Virus record (IMG/VR): IMGVR_UViG_3300009419_000014
Coordinates: 1 to 64,000 of that record
Source: a virus
DNA length: 64,000 nt
Strand: one strand, 5' to 3'
In this document: positions 21,138-28,364 of the stretch, piece by piece
How the letters are laid out: the number at the start of each line of letters is the position of its first letter
How positions within the stretch are numbered: position 1 is the first letter of the stretch
Notes under the pieces: generated by a model
Databases searched by the model: none
Told to the model about the DNA's origin: nothing
What the model saw: the letters and a program-made list of their open reading frames with translations, nothing else
Program-made: the position numbers and the translations under genes

Positions 21138-21854
21138 ATGACAACACAAGAATTAATTGAATTAGCTGTACATGAACATAAGGGTTTATGGTCTAATGTA
21201 ACCATACACACCTCAGAGAAAGAAGTTTTATTAATTTGTACTAAATCTGTAGAAGATTACCAAATAAATGATTTTGTCTTTGGTAGTACTGCTTATGACA
21301 AAGAATACTTTAGTTTAGTCTGTGATCGTAACATCTTTGAATTTACTGCTAAAGAATTAGGTTATATCGACGGTTATCGTTGGGGTATTCGCTATAATTA
21401 CAATGGTACAAAACCAAATATTAAACCAAAAATTAAAATTGAATGGTGGGATGGTTTTACATCTGCTGAATGTTGGTTTCATCAACTTAATTGGGAAGGT
21501 GTTACTTCTTTTAAAATTATTGATCCGAAGTATCAACCTAGAGATGTTAGTTATCTCGGTAATCCGAATCAACATTCTAAAAAAAGTATAAAAACAAACT
21601 TAAAAAAATTACTTGATCTTGTTTCTAACTTAACAGAAGAAGAGTTTGATTTTATTTTAAGTGAAAACAATATTCACTTAGAAAAAGTTATTAGTGATTA
21701 CTTAAAAACAAAAGAAGAAGAGAAACAAAAATCTTTGTTAGTTAATAAAGCCTGTATTGTTATTCATGAATGGCAAATTAATGATAATAGTAATATTGCT
21801 AATTTAGCCAAAATGCTTTATAAAGCAGGTCTTCTACAATTACCAAAGGAATAG
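21138..21854 (+). CDS. Hypothetical protein, 238 aa
   Basis: First gene after the non-coding unit; ATG 21138 follows AAGGAA. The N-terminal 150 residues are beta-rich with many Trp and Tyr (IEWWDGFTSAECWFHQLNW), then a Lys-rich linker and a helical, Glu- and Lys-rich C-terminus (about 165-235). No family recognised. It is followed 2 bases later by the next gene. Confidence 0.7.
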   Translation: MTTQELIELAVHEHKGLWSNVTIHTSEKEVLLICTKSVEDYQINDFVFGSTAYDKEYFSLVCDRNIFEFTAKELGYIDGYRWGIRYNYNGTKPNIKPKIKIEWWDGFTSAECWFHQLNWEGVTSFKIIDPKYQPRDVSYLGNPNQHSKKSIKTNLKKLLDLVSNLTEEEFDFILSENNIHLEKVISDYLKTKEEEKQKSLLVNKACIVIHEWQINDNSNIANLAKMLYKAGLLQLPKE

Positions 21855-21856
21855 TT

Positions 21857-22066
21857 ATGCAATTAGGTGATAAAGTAAAAGTACCTCATGGTGAGGGTTA
21901 TATCACTGGTTTTGAATACATGGGTAATAGAACTACATACATTGATAGTGCATATGATCCATTAACTTGTTTACGTGTACAAGTAAAATTAACTTTATCT
22001 AATTGGATCTTTAAAAATGAAAAGTTTTACTACTGTACACCTAATGAAATTGAACCAATAAATTAA
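21857..22066 (+). CDS. Hypothetical protein, 69 aa, SH3-like
   Basis: Opens with MQLGDKVKVPHGEGYITGFE, a KOW/SH3-like beta pattern typical of small domains that bind nucleic acid or protein. The rest is beta-rich and ends in YYCTPNEIEPIN. Two bases after the previous stop, hence the same operon. Confidence 0.65.
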   Translation: MQLGDKVKVPHGEGYITGFEYMGNRTTYIDSAYDPLTCLRVQVKLTLSNWIFKNEKFYYCTPNEIEPIN

Positions 22067-22258
22067 GTACCAGTTCAACGCCCTAGCTGACATCTTACTG
22101 TCGTAAACAGAGTTATCTATAGTTAAGGGGTAGGCTATAGCGTGGGTGCTACACGTAAGGAGGGTCGGGGCCACAACGACGAGGCATAGCGCAAAATACT
22201 AATTGGTATTACTAGTTAGATATTTAGTTGGCACTAATTCAACATTAAGGAATTTGTT
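22067..22258 (+). other. Gene-free stretch with RNA-like folds
   Basis: About 190 bases between tightly packed genes, with unusual GC (GGAGGGTCGGGGCC). Short helices can form: GACA/TGTC at about 22089-22102, two copies of the self-complementary CTATAG, CGTG/CACG, and GCTAT/ATAGC. No frame is convincing. Such a gap in an operon with otherwise overlapping genes suggests a functional RNA or leader, but the helices are short. Confidence 0.4.
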
Positions 22259-22582
22259 ATGGAACCTATTGCAATTGCATTAGTTGTATCTGTATTGTTT
22301 AATTTATATTGTTTTAAAGAAATTAAAGCTCTTAACTATGAATTAAATCATGTTAAAGAACAAAACCGTATATACACAATTAATGAAGATATCAATAGGC
22401 TTTTTAAACAAGCTAAACCAAAATCATTAGGTTTTGTTTATGCTTACGAATACCCTAATCAAAAATATATGGTATCAAATTTCCCACAAACTAAAAAAGT
22501 CATTAATAAACATAAAAGTACTTTTGGTAATGACGGTTTTATTGGTATTGCTGAAGTAATCTTAGTTAAACCAGAGAAATAA
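22259..22582 (+). CDS. Small membrane-anchored protein, 107 aa
   Basis: ATG 22259 follows AAGGAATTTGTT. N-terminal membrane helix (AIALVVSVLFNLYCF), then a short coiled coil and a soluble domain (about 45-107). Unknown family; resembles other early membrane-attached proteins of this phage in layout. Confidence 0.65.
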   Translation: MEPIAIALVVSVLFNLYCFKEIKALNYELNHVKEQNRIYTINEDINRLFKQAKPKSLGFVYAYEYPNQKYMVSNFPQTKKVINKHKSTFGNDGFIGIAEVILVKPEK

Positions 22583-22594
22583 ATAAGAGGACTT

Positions 22595-23101
22595 ATGAAA
22601 ATAGATTGGAAAACAGTATGTCAGTCTTTTGGTTATAAGTCCTTAAAAGCTACATATGAAAAAGACTTACAAAAGTTACAACGTTACAAAGGTGATAAAA
22701 ACACTTACTACGTTGAAAGAGAAAAGAAACAAGCAAAAACCAAATTTCAATGGGTAATTGCTCGTGCTACTCACTATGCTTACCATAAGAATACCACACT
22801 TGATGTTATTCTTAATGAATGGGAAGAAAAAAGATCTTACAGTTGGCAAAACTTTTATAAAGAAAGTAATCAACCTAAATTAACTAAATCTGAGTATGTT
22901 AAACGAAGAAGAACATTAAATTGGTTTAAGCTTGAACTTAAGACAGCAAATAGTCCTCGTATTAAGATGTATGCTAAAAGAAGAATATTTGATTATATTT
23001 TAGAAGAACAACAAAAAAACTCTAAACGTAAAGGTAAACTTCAACGTTGGACTAAAAGTAAAAAGTGGTTACGTGATTATGAAGCAGGTAAAATAAAATG
23101 A
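22595..23101 (+). CDS. Very basic helical protein, 168 aa
   Basis: Rich in Lys, Arg, Trp and Tyr throughout (VKRRRTLNWFKLEL, KRKGKLQRWTKSKKWLR). The charge suggests DNA or RNA binding; no fold is recognised. It could act on host nucleoid or on the structured RNAs nearby, which is speculation. Overlaps the next gene by 4 bases. Confidence 0.65.
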   Translation: MKIDWKTVCQSFGYKSLKATYEKDLQKLQRYKGDKNTYYVEREKKQAKTKFQWVIARATHYAYHKNTTLDVILNEWEEKRSYSWQNFYKESNQPKLTKSEYVKRRRTLNWFKLELKTANSPRIKMYAKRRIFDYILEEQQKNSKRKGKLQRWTKSKKWLRDYEAGKIK

Positions 23102-23400
23102 GTAAATATGCCGTAGGTACAATACTTTGTACTAATAATAGTCAAGCACACACTAATGCTATTATTATTAATGAAACAGGTAATGGTCATTTTATTGTAC
23201 TTAGTGACTTTGGTAATATCATGACAGTACCTGTTGAAATGATCCAAAGTTATTACGATGTATCTAATAACTATTTAGAATACAAAGCACTTGATTATCC
23301 ATTTCCAACTGTTGAAGAACGTATTAAAGAGCAAATTGTTTTGCTTAATACAGCTTTAGTTGCTGTAAAACAGTTGAATCAATTAACTGATATAAAATGA
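23098..23400 (+). CDS. Hypothetical protein, 100 aa
   Basis: Beta-rich start (KYAVGTILCTNNSQAHTNAI) with a helical end. No family known to me. Coupled to the upstream basic protein by a 4-base ATGA overlap. Confidence 0.65.
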   Translation: MSKYAVGTILCTNNSQAHTNAIIINETGNGHFIVLSDFGNIMTVPVEMIQSYYDVSNNYLEYKALDYPFPTVEERIKEQIVLLNTALVAVKQLNQLTDIK

Positions 23401-23632
23401 ATCCATAAGGCGACTGGCTGAAGGGAAAACGCTATTGTAAGACTGTGTTGTGACAGTTAAGCTCTCGTAGCAAGTACCAGATTAGAATCGGAAGTTAAGT
23501 TAAACACAAATAACACCTAACTATGGTTCTTTGGTTTTGACCCTATAAATCGCTATACACTATGACCTTTAGGGCTAACGGAGTCTCCGGCAGTTGTCAC
23601 GGTCGTGTATAGCACCCATCTAAGGAATTAAT
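23401..23632 (+). other. Gene-free stretch with RNA-like folds
   Basis: About 230 bases without a frame. The first part folds as GCTA...TAGC enclosing ACTGT/ACAGT (about 23431-23470). The last part is the stem-bounded element at 23552-23613. The gap interrupts a tightly packed operon. Confidence 0.45.
23552..23613 (+). ncRNA. Candidate structured RNA with 9-bp closing stem
   Basis: GCTATACAC (23552-23560) pairs perfectly with GTGTATAGC (23605-23613). Inside, GACC/GGTC can continue the helix and CGGA/TCCG forms a small hairpin. The 62-base length is near that of a tRNA, but there is no T-loop or anticodon arm. Confidence 0.5.
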
Positions 23633-23836
23633 ATGACAAGTGATGTATTTAAACCAGAACCAGAAATGATAGTTACTAAACGTGAATCAGGTTATGCTCA
23701 TGAGAAAATATGGGGTAACTGCTCTGTTGGTACTACAGTTCAAGATGTAATTGATAAATATTACGATCCTTACTTTGGTGGAAGAGATGCCAGAGTTAAC
23801 GGCACCTCTTTTTACTGTGTAGTTCATACAGATTAA
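23633..23836 (+). CDS. Hypothetical protein, 67 aa
   Basis: ATG 23633 follows AAGGAATTA. Small soluble protein (MTSDVFKPEPEMIVTKRESG start). Last rightward gene before a leftward island. Its TAA stop shares the TTAA with the stop of the convergent gene at 23833-24000. Confidence 0.65.
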   Translation: MTSDVFKPEPEMIVTKRESGYAHEKIWGNCSVGTTVQDVIDKYYDPYFGGRDARVNGTSFYCVVHTD

Positions 23837-24000
23837 CGTAAAACTTCTGGAACTACTTCTGTGTGTGTTTCAATCATTACTTCAAGCATTTTAACTCCAT
23901 GTTTTTGAAATTCGTACATCCAGTACTTCAATGCCATTAGTTCCGTAACACATTCTGGAACAATAACCATTGTACCATCTGATTTGAAATCAACTAGCAT
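23833..24000 (-). CDS. Small leftward protein, 55 aa
   Basis: ATG at 23998-24000, directly after the stop of the 238-aa gene, opens 55 codons leftward to TAA at 23833-23835. The product begins MLVDFKSDGTMVIVPE and contains a helix with Met-Ala-Leu-Lys-Tyr-Trp, ending PEVLR. It looks like a genuine folded domain rather than noise. It is the second gene of a two-gene leftward island. Confidence 0.7.
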   Translation of the reverse strand: MLVDFKSDGTMVIVPECVTELMALKYWMYEFQKHGVKMLEVMIETHTEVVPEVLR

Positions 24001-24001
24001 A

Positions 24002-24718
24002 TTATGCCCTTACATTAGTAGGATTAGCTGCTTGATCAGTACGTACACCGGTTGAGCCAACAATAACATTACTGTTAGTTGCTTGAGCTACTTGACCAAA
24101 CAATGCTTGTAATTGCCATTGTAAAGCTTGTAGTTGTTGTTGCTGTTGAGCTTGTTGTTGATTCATACCAATAGTAATTGTATTAGTATTGGTAATTTCA
24201 CGGTTAATTGCACGCTGTTCAGCACTACCAAGCTGTGCAACAGTTAATTGTTGTTCAAGATCACTAATGCGATTATTGGTAATTAATTGTCTTGTACGTT
24301 CACCATCACTAAATACTGCTTGTTGAATAGCAGTAGATTGACGATCAACATTAGTATCTACAGCAGTAATTTCACGAGAAAGCCCGGCAGCTAATTGCAT
24401 TTGAGCAATTGCCAAAGCCTGTGTTTGATTACTTAAATACTGGGTATCTTGGGTTGCTTGGCTAGACAAAGAAGCCTGTGCGCCAGCTAAAGCAAGCTGA
24501 ACCTGTGCTTCTGACAGCGGGATCGCAGCTTTAATATCGCCAAGCGTTTGTTGGTTGATAGTTTCATTTGTAACGCAGCCTTCACCGTTTTGATTGCCAA
24601 ATAAACCTACTCGACCGAGCAATAAACCAAGTAACAAACCACCACCCATACCACCACCAAAGCCGTCAGAACCGCCTGCAAACCCACGGGTGATTACGTC
24701 TTCATTAAATGTAGCCAT
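24002..24718 (-). CDS. Gly-rich and coiled-coil protein, likely virion-associated
   Basis: 238 residues. The N-terminus (about 15-45) is a Gly/Leu-rich hydrophobic segment (GGGMGGGLLLGLLLGRVGLFG) like a glycine-zipper membrane segment. The middle is Ala/Gln-rich and helical, and a coiled coil with a poly-Gln tract (MNQQQAQQQQQLQALQWQLQ) spans about 175-200. It runs against the early genes, so it is probably a late gene; the composition resembles ejected or membrane-penetrating virion proteins. Family not recognised. Confidence 0.7.
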   Translation of the reverse strand: MATFNEDVITRGFAGGSDGFGGGMGGGLLLGLLLGRVGLFGNQNGEGCVTNETINQQTLGDIKAAIPLSEAQVQLALAGAQASLSSQATQDTQYLSNQTQALAIAQMQLAAGLSREITAVDTNVDRQSTAIQQAVFSDGERTRQLITNNRISDLEQQLTVAQLGSAEQRAINREITNTNTITIGMNQQQAQQQQQLQALQWQLQALFGQVAQATNSNVIVGSTGVRTDQAANPTNVRA

Positions 24719-24800
24719 TTTCTTTTCTCCGGTTAGAGCGCCACTAAAGCGCCAATAACCTATAATTTATTTGGATCAATTGAGCCAAGGTAAAAAGGAA

Positions 24801-24980
24801 ATGTCACAGAAACACGTTACACACAATGGTAAGTGTATTTATTGTGGTTCAACGCTTACACAATGTCCTATATGTCAAGAATGGTTTTTATCCCGTAACA
24901 AGAATCATATTTACTGTAGAAGTAGATGTAGAACTAGAAAATTAAGACAGTTACGACTTAAAGAGTTACTAACAGAATAA
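24801..24980 (+). CDS. Small double zinc-ribbon protein, 59 aa
   Basis: ATG 24801 follows AAAAGGAA; an upstream in-frame TTG at 24771 is unlikely. The Cys pattern CIYCGSTLTQCPIC then YCRSRCRTRK gives three C-x2/3-C pairs for one or two zinc ions, and the C-terminus is Arg/Lys-rich. It resembles small nucleic-acid-binding zinc proteins. Confidence 0.7.
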   Translation: MSQKHVTHNGKCIYCGSTLTQCPICQEWFLSRNKNHIYCRSRCRTRKLRQLRLKELLTE

Positions 24981-25127
24981 ATAAAAGTCTCCTAGACATA
25001 ATTTTTCAATTAATGTTCTCCCAAACAATGTTTAGGGGGCTTCTATTTATATTGTTAAAGAGTTAGACAGTACACATGAGCCAATAAGAAAAATAAGTAC
25101 TTAAGTAGCTGCAAGCTAGAGTTTAAC

Positions 25128-25151
25128 TTGGTTAGTGGTATCCACAACCAA
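25128..25151 (+). ncRNA. 10-bp hairpin with single-A bulge
   Basis: TTGGTT-A-GTGG, loop TAT, CCACAACCAA: ten base pairs, one bulged A and a 3-base loop. It could be a protein-binding RNA hairpin or part of a larger structured RNA with the next element. Confidence 0.45.
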
Positions 25152-25163
25152 CAATTCTTTTTC

Positions 25164-25226
25164 GGTGGAGTGATGTTTACATAACAGAAGTGGTTCCTAC
25201 TGTTGTGTAGAGGGCTTCACTCCACC
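25164..25226 (+). ncRNA. Candidate structured RNA with 10-bp closing stem
   Basis: GGTGGAGTGA (25164-25173) pairs perfectly with TCACTCCACC (25217-25226). Inside, ACATAACAG pairs with CTGTTGTGT (8 of 9 plus one wobble) and AGTGG/CTACT closes the tip. The 63 bases end in CCACCA, which resembles a tRNA end, but T-loop and anticodon arm are missing, so I do not call a tRNA. Confidence 0.5.
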
Positions 25227-25248
25227 AATTCAATTTTAAGGACATAAC

Positions 25249-25674
25249 ATGCGTAAAGAATCTTATATTTATAAACGTGTTTCACAACACCCCAGTAATC
25301 TACTGTATGTGTTACATAATTGTCGTCATTGTAATTACAACGATGCAATTTACGTACCTACTGTAACACAACCTTATTTTGGGCCACAGTTAGGTAAATA
25401 TGTGCATACTTGTACAAAGTGTGGTACTAAAGGTGTACTTGTTAAGTGGCAACTTAAGTCAAGATGGCTAACTCTTAATAAATACCCACATAAAGCTAAT
25501 GATCCTGTAGATGTACGCAAAACGTTTGATTCATACGTTGAAACTGTAAAAACTTTACTTGGTATTGATGAAAACACCAATTCAAATTTTTATTATATTA
25601 AAGATGATTACGTTGACAGTCTTGCTTATACAGCTGGTGGTAGAGCATCAGGTAAAACAATAAGAGGCATCTAA
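25249..25674 (+). CDS. Zinc-ribbon protein, 141 aa
   Basis: ATG 25249 follows AAGGAC. Two Cys pairs with zinc-ribbon spacing (HNCRHCNY near residue 27 and HTCTKCGTKG near residue 63) frame a beta segment, followed by a helical, charged C-terminus. Likely a nucleic-acid or protein adaptor. It contacts the next start by 1 base (TAATG). Confidence 0.65.
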   Translation: MRKESYIYKRVSQHPSNLLYVLHNCRHCNYNDAIYVPTVTQPYFGPQLGKYVHTCTKCGTKGVLVKWQLKSRWLTLNKYPHKANDPVDVRKTFDSYVETVKTLLGIDENTNSNFYYIKDDYVDSLAYTAGGRASGKTIRGI

Positions 25675-25871
25675 TGACAAATAAAGATTTTTTACATTGG
25701 ATTGCTGGTCGTTTAGTTAATGTTTACAACGAACATCCTAATACTGACTTTGTATTAAAGTTAAAAGAAGTTGCTGATGCTCAAATTAGCAATGCTACTT
25801 TAGCTAAACGTATTGCGGAGTTAGAAAGTGAAAACAGTCAACTCAGACTCCAACAACAATCCCAAGCCTAA
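25674..25871 (+). CDS. Small coiled-coil protein, 65 aa
   Basis: N-terminal helix (DFLHWIAGRLVNVYNEHP) and a C-terminal leucine-zipper-like coiled coil (LAKRIAELESENSQLRLQQQ). Similar short proteins are common in phage early regions. It overlaps the next gene by 44 bases. Confidence 0.65.
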   Translation: MTNKDFLHWIAGRLVNVYNEHPNTDFVLKLKEVADAQISNATLAKRIAELESENSQLRLQQQSQA

Positions 25872-26172
25872 TACAGACAATATTGTCATACATACTTGTG
25901 GTATTTGTGGAAAAGTACACTCTTTTTCTATATTAGTAAAAACAAAAAGAGTACGTTTTTTATATAGTAATGATGAACCTCGGATTAATCTAATAGCTAT
26001 TGATTGTACTTATTGTGGATGTACATCATATGAAAAAGATCATCAAGCATTATGTGTAATGCGCTATTACTTTAATTTAGTTAATCCTGAATACGCTAAA
26101 TCCTTAACTGCATCTAACGTAGTTCGTGCTTCTAAAGAGTATTTTGATTTTATTAAAACATTGGAGCAATAA
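25828..26172 (+). CDS. Zinc-finger-like protein, 114 aa, GTG start
   Basis: GTG 25828 lies 8 bases after GGAG inside the previous gene. Two Cys pairs (HTCGICGKVHSF and DCTYCGCTSYEKDH) suggest one zinc site in the first 75 residues, followed by a helical end. Function unknown. Confidence 0.6.
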   Translation: MKTVNSDSNNNPKPNTDNIVIHTCGICGKVHSFSILVKTKRVRFLYSNDEPRINLIAIDCTYCGCTSYEKDHQALCVMRYYFNLVNPEYAKSLTASNVVRASKEYFDFIKTLEQ

Positions 26173-26173
26173 A

Positions 26174-26479
26174 ATGACTAAACCAACGTATGAAGAACTG
26201 GCCGCGCAGGTTGAGGTGTTAAAAAACATGCCTATTCACGGCTACAAGCTCGACTTGCAAATACGCGGAGTTGATGAACTTAACATTCCAGCGTTTCTTT
26301 TAAATTTCGAAAAAGAACTGCCAACACCAGCCGCCTGTCTTGCGCAGGTGCGCGTTGAGGCTGGGCGGGCTGGTTACGTGGCGGCGTGTCTGTCGTGGAT
26401 GGGACTAAAGAGCGAAGAAGGCATGGTATTTTCCGACGCTGACAGATATGCCGAGCGCATCCGGCAAGGCGGTGCGTGA
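26174..26479 (+). CDS. GC-rich prophage-type protein, 101 aa
   Basis: ATG 26174, 1 base after the preceding stop. The protein starts MTKPTYEELAAQVEVLKN and ends FSDADRYAERIRQGGA, both patterns I know from small hypothetical proteins of enterobacterial prophages. The DNA is visibly richer in G and C (for instance GCTGGGCGGGCTGG) than any neighbour, which points to recent transfer. Overlaps the next gene by 4 bases, so it was joined cleanly into the operon. Confidence 0.75.
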   Translation: MTKPTYEELAAQVEVLKNMPIHGYKLDLQIRGVDELNIPAFLLNFEKELPTPAACLAQVRVEAGRAGYVAACLSWMGLKSEEGMVFSDADRYAERIRQGGA

Positions 26480-26727
26480 TGGACACTAAAGCATTAGTTC
26501 GTAAAATGCAGGCTAAAATTGATTTACTTACCAAAGTCAATGAACACCACAGCCAACGCGAAGAATGGTACTTAGAAATGATTCGCCAATTTGTACGCGA
26601 AATGGATGAATTAGGTCTGTCAACACATTCAAAAACCTGCAAAGAAATTGAATGTATCTATTCAAGCAACCCGGAATGCTCCGTTCAGGATTATTTAGAA
26701 GCCAAACAGCAAGGCGGTGCAGAATGA
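26476..26727 (+). CDS. Small helical protein, 83 aa
   Basis: N-terminal coiled coil (KALVRKMQAKIDLLTKVNEH) and a C-terminal segment with three Cys (TCKEIECIYSSNPEC). It ends GGAE, similar to the GGA end of the upstream gene, and may have come with it. Overlaps both neighbours by 4 bases. Confidence 0.65.
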   Translation: MMDTKALVRKMQAKIDLLTKVNEHHSQREEWYLEMIRQFVREMDELGLSTHSKTCKEIECIYSSNPECSVQDYLEAKQQGGAE

Positions 26728-26846
26728 AATTCAAAGTAGCTACTTTTGGAATGTTAAATATTATTTATTGGTTTTACATTAATGAACCTTGGTTAGCATT
26801 TGCTTGTATGTGTATTGTTGTATGGGTTTTATCGGGAGATGATTAA
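26724..26846 (+). CDS. Small membrane protein, 40 aa
   Basis: ATG 26724 overlaps the previous stop as ATGA and gives 40 residues with two short hydrophobic stretches around a turn at NEPW (FGMLNIIYWFYI and LAFACMCIVVWVL). A longer frame from 26652 is an unlikely extension. Stop and next start share one base. Confidence 0.6.
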   Translation: MKFKVATFGMLNIIYWFYINEPWLAFACMCIVVWVLSGDD

Positions 26847-27541
26847 TGCTTAATTCTTCAAGAACAGTACCTGAAATCTGTTATCTTATCGATGTTACAT
26901 TGACTAGCTTAGTTAATTTAAAAAAAGAAGTTGCTAGTAATAATGAAGCTTTATATCACCACTTAGACAAAATCAGTTCTTCTGATATTTTAAAAAATTT
27001 AAAAGAAGTTGGTGACTTGCTTGGCGATCCAACTTTAGAAACTAAATATTCTTATTTCTTAAAAAGAGCTGAAGAAAGAATTGATTCATTTGATGACAGT
27101 ACATCTAAATACGGGGAGCTTTTAACACTCAGTGAAGAATTAACTAAGTTAATTGAAGAACTTAATCAAGATATGGGATTACAAAAATCCATGCAAACTC
27201 CCGTATCAGCACTAGTAGATAAAATATGTTCATTTATTGAATTGTTTTATTGTTATTGGACTGATGATCTGTTTAAACATTTTCAACAGTTTGAAAGTTT
27301 CTTCTGTAATATGTCTTTACACAAATCAGTAAATTGCTACGGAAATTACACTTATACAGATCCAACAGTACAAATAGCCTATTTATCATTTATACATGCT
27401 CGTTTAAACATACAAGAAAGTTATTTATCTGGATTTATGGCTAGACCTTATCTTAGTACATTTCCTTATAATATGCCTGTACCTTGGGATCAGCGATTGT
27501 ATGATATTTACGGTATAATTAAACCTAGTTGGTGCATATGA
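26846..27541 (+). CDS. Helical protein, 231 aa
   Basis: Mostly alpha-helical and acidic, with coiled-coil character in the first 130 residues (LTLSEELTKLIEELNQD), then aromatic-rich segments (CSFIELFYCYWTDDLF). No known family. Start shares one base with the upstream stop; the end overlaps the next start by 4 bases. Confidence 0.65.
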   Translation: MLNSSRTVPEICYLIDVTLTSLVNLKKEVASNNEALYHHLDKISSSDILKNLKEVGDLLGDPTLETKYSYFLKRAEERIDSFDDSTSKYGELLTLSEELTKLIEELNQDMGLQKSMQTPVSALVDKICSFIELFYCYWTDDLFKHFQQFESFFCNMSLHKSVNCYGNYTYTDPTVQIAYLSFIHARLNIQESYLSGFMARPYLSTFPYNMPVPWDQRLYDIYGIIKPSWCI

Positions 27542-28146
27542 TTAAATCACTTGTAACATGTGACTGTTGTAAAGAACATATACCTAAAAACGATGTATCT
27601 GTTATTGTTGAAACATATCAAACCAATACAGTCAAAGTAATGTGCCCTAACTGCGTAGAAACAGTAAACAAGTACATGACTCGTTTACGTATTGATTCTG
27701 ATACAGATAACAATAAACGTATACGTAAATTCATTGAACACTTATCTCGAAAGAACATAGTAACCCATATACCAAATAAACAAGATCCTGTAGAAGACAT
27801 GACTTTAAAAATATTTTTAACTGTTGTGTTTTATACATTGTTTTCTTTAATCGCTATTACAGGATTAACAGGAACACTTCTTTTAACATCTGGTATTATA
27901 CCGGCATTAAGTATTTTAACTATGCTCACTGCATGGGGATTAATAACTTATAAGGTTTTTAGCGGTATTAAAACCAAACTAACTACCTTTGTATTAGATA
28001 CTGAAAGAACTTATGATGATTTCTTAAGAGAAGATCTCTATAACAGAGATATGAATATCTGGAATGAACAAATTAAATCAGGTTCAATTAAACTTAATAC
28101 AAATGGATCAACAACAATAACTTCTAACTTACCTTGGGGTGATTAA
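27538..28146 (+). CDS. Zinc-ribbon membrane protein, 202 aa
   Basis: ATG 27538 (ATGA overlap) gives an N-terminal zinc ribbon (CDCCKEHIP near residue 8 and CPNCVETVN near residue 37), a basic linker, then two membrane helices (about 90-135: FLTVVFYTLFSLIAITGLTG and a second through LLTSGIIPALSILTML), and a soluble C-terminus. A membrane-bound nucleic-acid- or protein-binding adaptor fits. Unknown family. Confidence 0.65.
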   Translation: MIKSLVTCDCCKEHIPKNDVSVIVETYQTNTVKVMCPNCVETVNKYMTRLRIDSDTDNNKRIRKFIEHLSRKNIVTHIPNKQDPVEDMTLKIFLTVVFYTLFSLIAITGLTGTLLLTSGIIPALSILTMLTAWGLITYKVFSGIKTKLTTFVLDTERTYDDFLREDLYNRDMNIWNEQIKSGSIKLNTNGSTTITSNLPWGD

Positions 28147-28364
28147 TGAAATATGTATATTTAGCTTTACTAATTGCTATATCAACCATTGCTATGTTTG
28201 GTGTAGTTTTACCCTACTTAATTTCTGAAAAAGATACCATTATGGTACTTTCAGGATTTGTATTAATGATTGCTTACTGTCTGTGTTTAATTCACATTGC
28301 AGTAAAAGTAATGTTTCCAAAAATAATTGATCCATCAACAGAAGAGAAAAACCATGAAGAATAA
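28146..28364 (+). CDS. Small membrane protein, 72 aa
   Basis: Two membrane helices (ALLIAISTIAMFGVVLPYLI and MVLSGFVLMIAYCLCLIHIA) with a short acidic tail. It lies between another membrane protein and the SPFH lipoprotein and overlaps the latter, so the three may form one envelope complex. Confidence 0.65.
   Translation: MKYVYLALLIAISTIAMFGVVLPYLISEKDTIMVLSGFVLMIAYCLCLIHIAVKVMFPKIIDPSTEEKNHEE

Larger units (their letters stand above)
24981..25248 (+). other. Gene-free stretch with a chain of hairpins
   Basis: Nearly 270 bases without a frame hold at least four hairpins in a row: GTCT-CCT-AGAC (24987-24997, followed by a T run and possibly a terminator), TAGC/GCTA near 25105-25118, the bulged 10-bp hairpin at 25128-25151, and the element at 25164-25226. 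The density of perfect helices is far above that in the neighbouring genes. Confidence 0.5.

Noticed and set aside
25164-25226. Possible tRNA ending in CCACCA
   Set aside because: The closing stem is 10 bp instead of 7 and the inside is one long hairpin without T-loop or anticodon arm; kept only as a structured RNA.
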